Below the pieces are notes generated by a model, which did no database searches, was not told the DNA's origin, and saw only the letters and a program-made list of their open reading frames with translations. The position numbers and the translations under genes were made by a program. Source: Niebla homalea (lineage: Eukaryota; Ascomycota; Lecanoromycetes; Lecanorales; Ramalinaceae). Taken from it: a stretch of DNA of 64,000 nt. Where the stretch lies: assembly GCA_019925105.1 (NCBI GenBank), contig JAHGAU010000002.1:1364001-1428000 (forward strand), written 5' to 3'. Within the stretch, counting starts at the first letter, position 1, and each line of letters starts with the position of its first letter. Below are positions 62,651 to 64,000 of the stretch, piece after piece.

Positions 62651-64000
62651 TTCTATTACTTTATTACCGCGTTAATAAACTTATTGATACCTTTATTTAA
62701 AAAGGCGACGGATTACTTTAATATATCGTAAGTTTTATTTAAAATCGTAACGGGAACGACGGTCTTATTCTTTATTTTTCAATAGCCTTAATTATCGTTA
62801 AGGACGTTATTAACTTAATATTATTCAGCTTATTAATTAAGATTATTACGTTTACGATATAATCCTTAATTATATTTAACCCGGAAATAAAACCCGGATA
62901 AATATTTATTCTTTTAAATTTCTTTATTAATACGTTAAGATACTTAATTATTACTTTTATATTGATTTATAGGACTGTATCCTTTACTTTATTAAAAAGT
63001 TATCTAAGGATTAATATATTAATATCTTAATTATTAATAACTTATTTTTTACGTTCTTTTTTATTTTTATTAAGATTTATTAATTCTACGTTTATTTTTA
63101 TAAGCTTATTAAAGTTTAATTACGTAATAATATTTAATAATAATAAAATATACTTTAAGTAAAAAACGTTTTTTTTTTTCTTTATATAAAAGCTTATTAA
63201 TACGGCGTCCTTATTTTATTAAAGTATAGTGTCCTTCGTACTTATATATATAGATTTATAAGGGATTATTATTCTTAAGATACTTTTATTAAAGATTATA
63301 GTTTATTAATTATTAATTTAAATAACGGTTTACTTTTTAGATACTTTGGATTAATAATTATTAAAGTTGGAGACTTATATCGTTATGTTAATTTATTCGT
63401 TATTTAGAACTTTAATTAATTAAAACGGGTAAATGTTTATTTTCTTAAAACGGTTAATCTTTATATTCTTATACTTTAATTTATAATATAACCTTTAAAA
63501 AATATAAATATCCCTCTAGGAGATAAAGTATAAAATTTAATTAATTAATATTATAGCCGGGTCTTTTAAGCTTATATGGTTTTTTATAAATTTACCGCTT
63601 TTATTAAAAATAAAAAATTATTTTAAAATAGCTTTATTCTTTAAGATATTACGTTAATATATAATTATTTTATTAATTATTTTAACCATAAAAATATTAT
63701 TAACAAGTATATTATTTACCGGTTAAATAGACTCGTTTTAAATATTAAATCCATCGTAAAGGAAATAAGTTACCTTATTTTTATTAAGTTTTTATTTCTT
63801 AAATTTATTAAGAATATTATAATTATTATATTTCTTAGGAATAATAGGATTATTACGTTTTTTAAGAGTATACTTTTTAAAATTAATAATATCCTTTAAA
63901 AAAGGAAATTTATAATCGATTTCGGTTTTAGCATTAATACCGTATTTAAGTATAATTAATATCTTCGGTATTACTATAGCTTTAATAAGTTAATTTAATT
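62651..64000 (-). mobile_element. RIP-worn 3' internal part of a minus-strand LTR element
   Basis: Long coding-like relic on the minus strand with regular stops, ending in the purine tract before the LTR. I do not recognise a domain. It continues past the right edge. Confidence 0.35.

Overview
The window looks like a TA-rich heterochromatic block of a filamentous ascomycete (Pezizomycotina) in which repeat-induced point mutation (RIP) has destroyed almost everything. CpA and TpG are nearly absent over long stretches, while CpG, CpT and TpA remain. Relic reading frames carry stops where Gln or Trp codons would be, and the content is nested Ty3/gypsy LTR elements and Tad-like LINEs, as in AT isochores of RIP-competent fungi. 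I cannot name the species. I see no intact host gene, no rRNA and no convincing tRNA gene; every longer open frame is an artefact of repeats or antisense of a relic.

Layout. At 1-14.1 kb lie two minus-strand copies of one LTR family (162-bp LTRs at 2917-3078 and 11589-11750), a plus-strand LTR of it at 3526-3687, and opposed fragments of a second family (3945-4285 and 12755-14105). LINE A (5129-10931) sits inside the second copy. At 14.1-21.7 kb come an inverted 5' fragment of the gypsy element found at 25 kb, then a diverged LINE relic (15939-21256) split by a 1.5-kb LTR-bounded element (18599-20111), then a repeat split by a solo LTR (21414-21587). At 21667-23133 is a GC-rich, RIP-free 1467-bp element with identical 145-bp LTRs, TSD ATAGG and a minisatellite interior. 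At 23.9-32.3 kb a gypsy element (25037-31941, TSD GCTTT) lies between two 162-bp LTRs of a smaller element. LINE B is at 33816-39610, followed by a gypsy integrase relic. A gypsy element at 41247-60221 (175-bp LTRs, TSD TAACG) is split by LINE C (41935-48528, itself holding a 769-bp truncated LINE) and LINE E (50834-56627); without the insertions it is about 6.56 kb. The last 3.8 kb holds short direct repeats, a hairpin and the 3' end of another minus-strand element.

How the parts fit together. The nesting gives a relative order: integrase relic, then the gypsy at 41 kb, then LINEs C and E, then the small LINE inside C. Catalytic residues are lost in a RIP-like way: the reverse-transcriptase Asp pair reads Asn-Asn in both gypsy elements and in LINEs A, B and E, while LINE C keeps one Asp.

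The main lead is the small element at 21667-23133. Two bases after its 5' LTR is a 10-nt sequence exactly complementary to a site in the same LTR, about 28 bp downstream of a TATA-like box. This is the geometry of Tf1-type self-priming, and the two gypsy elements show decayed versions of it. It may be a young non-autonomous retroelement that could use the machinery of a self-priming gypsy element.
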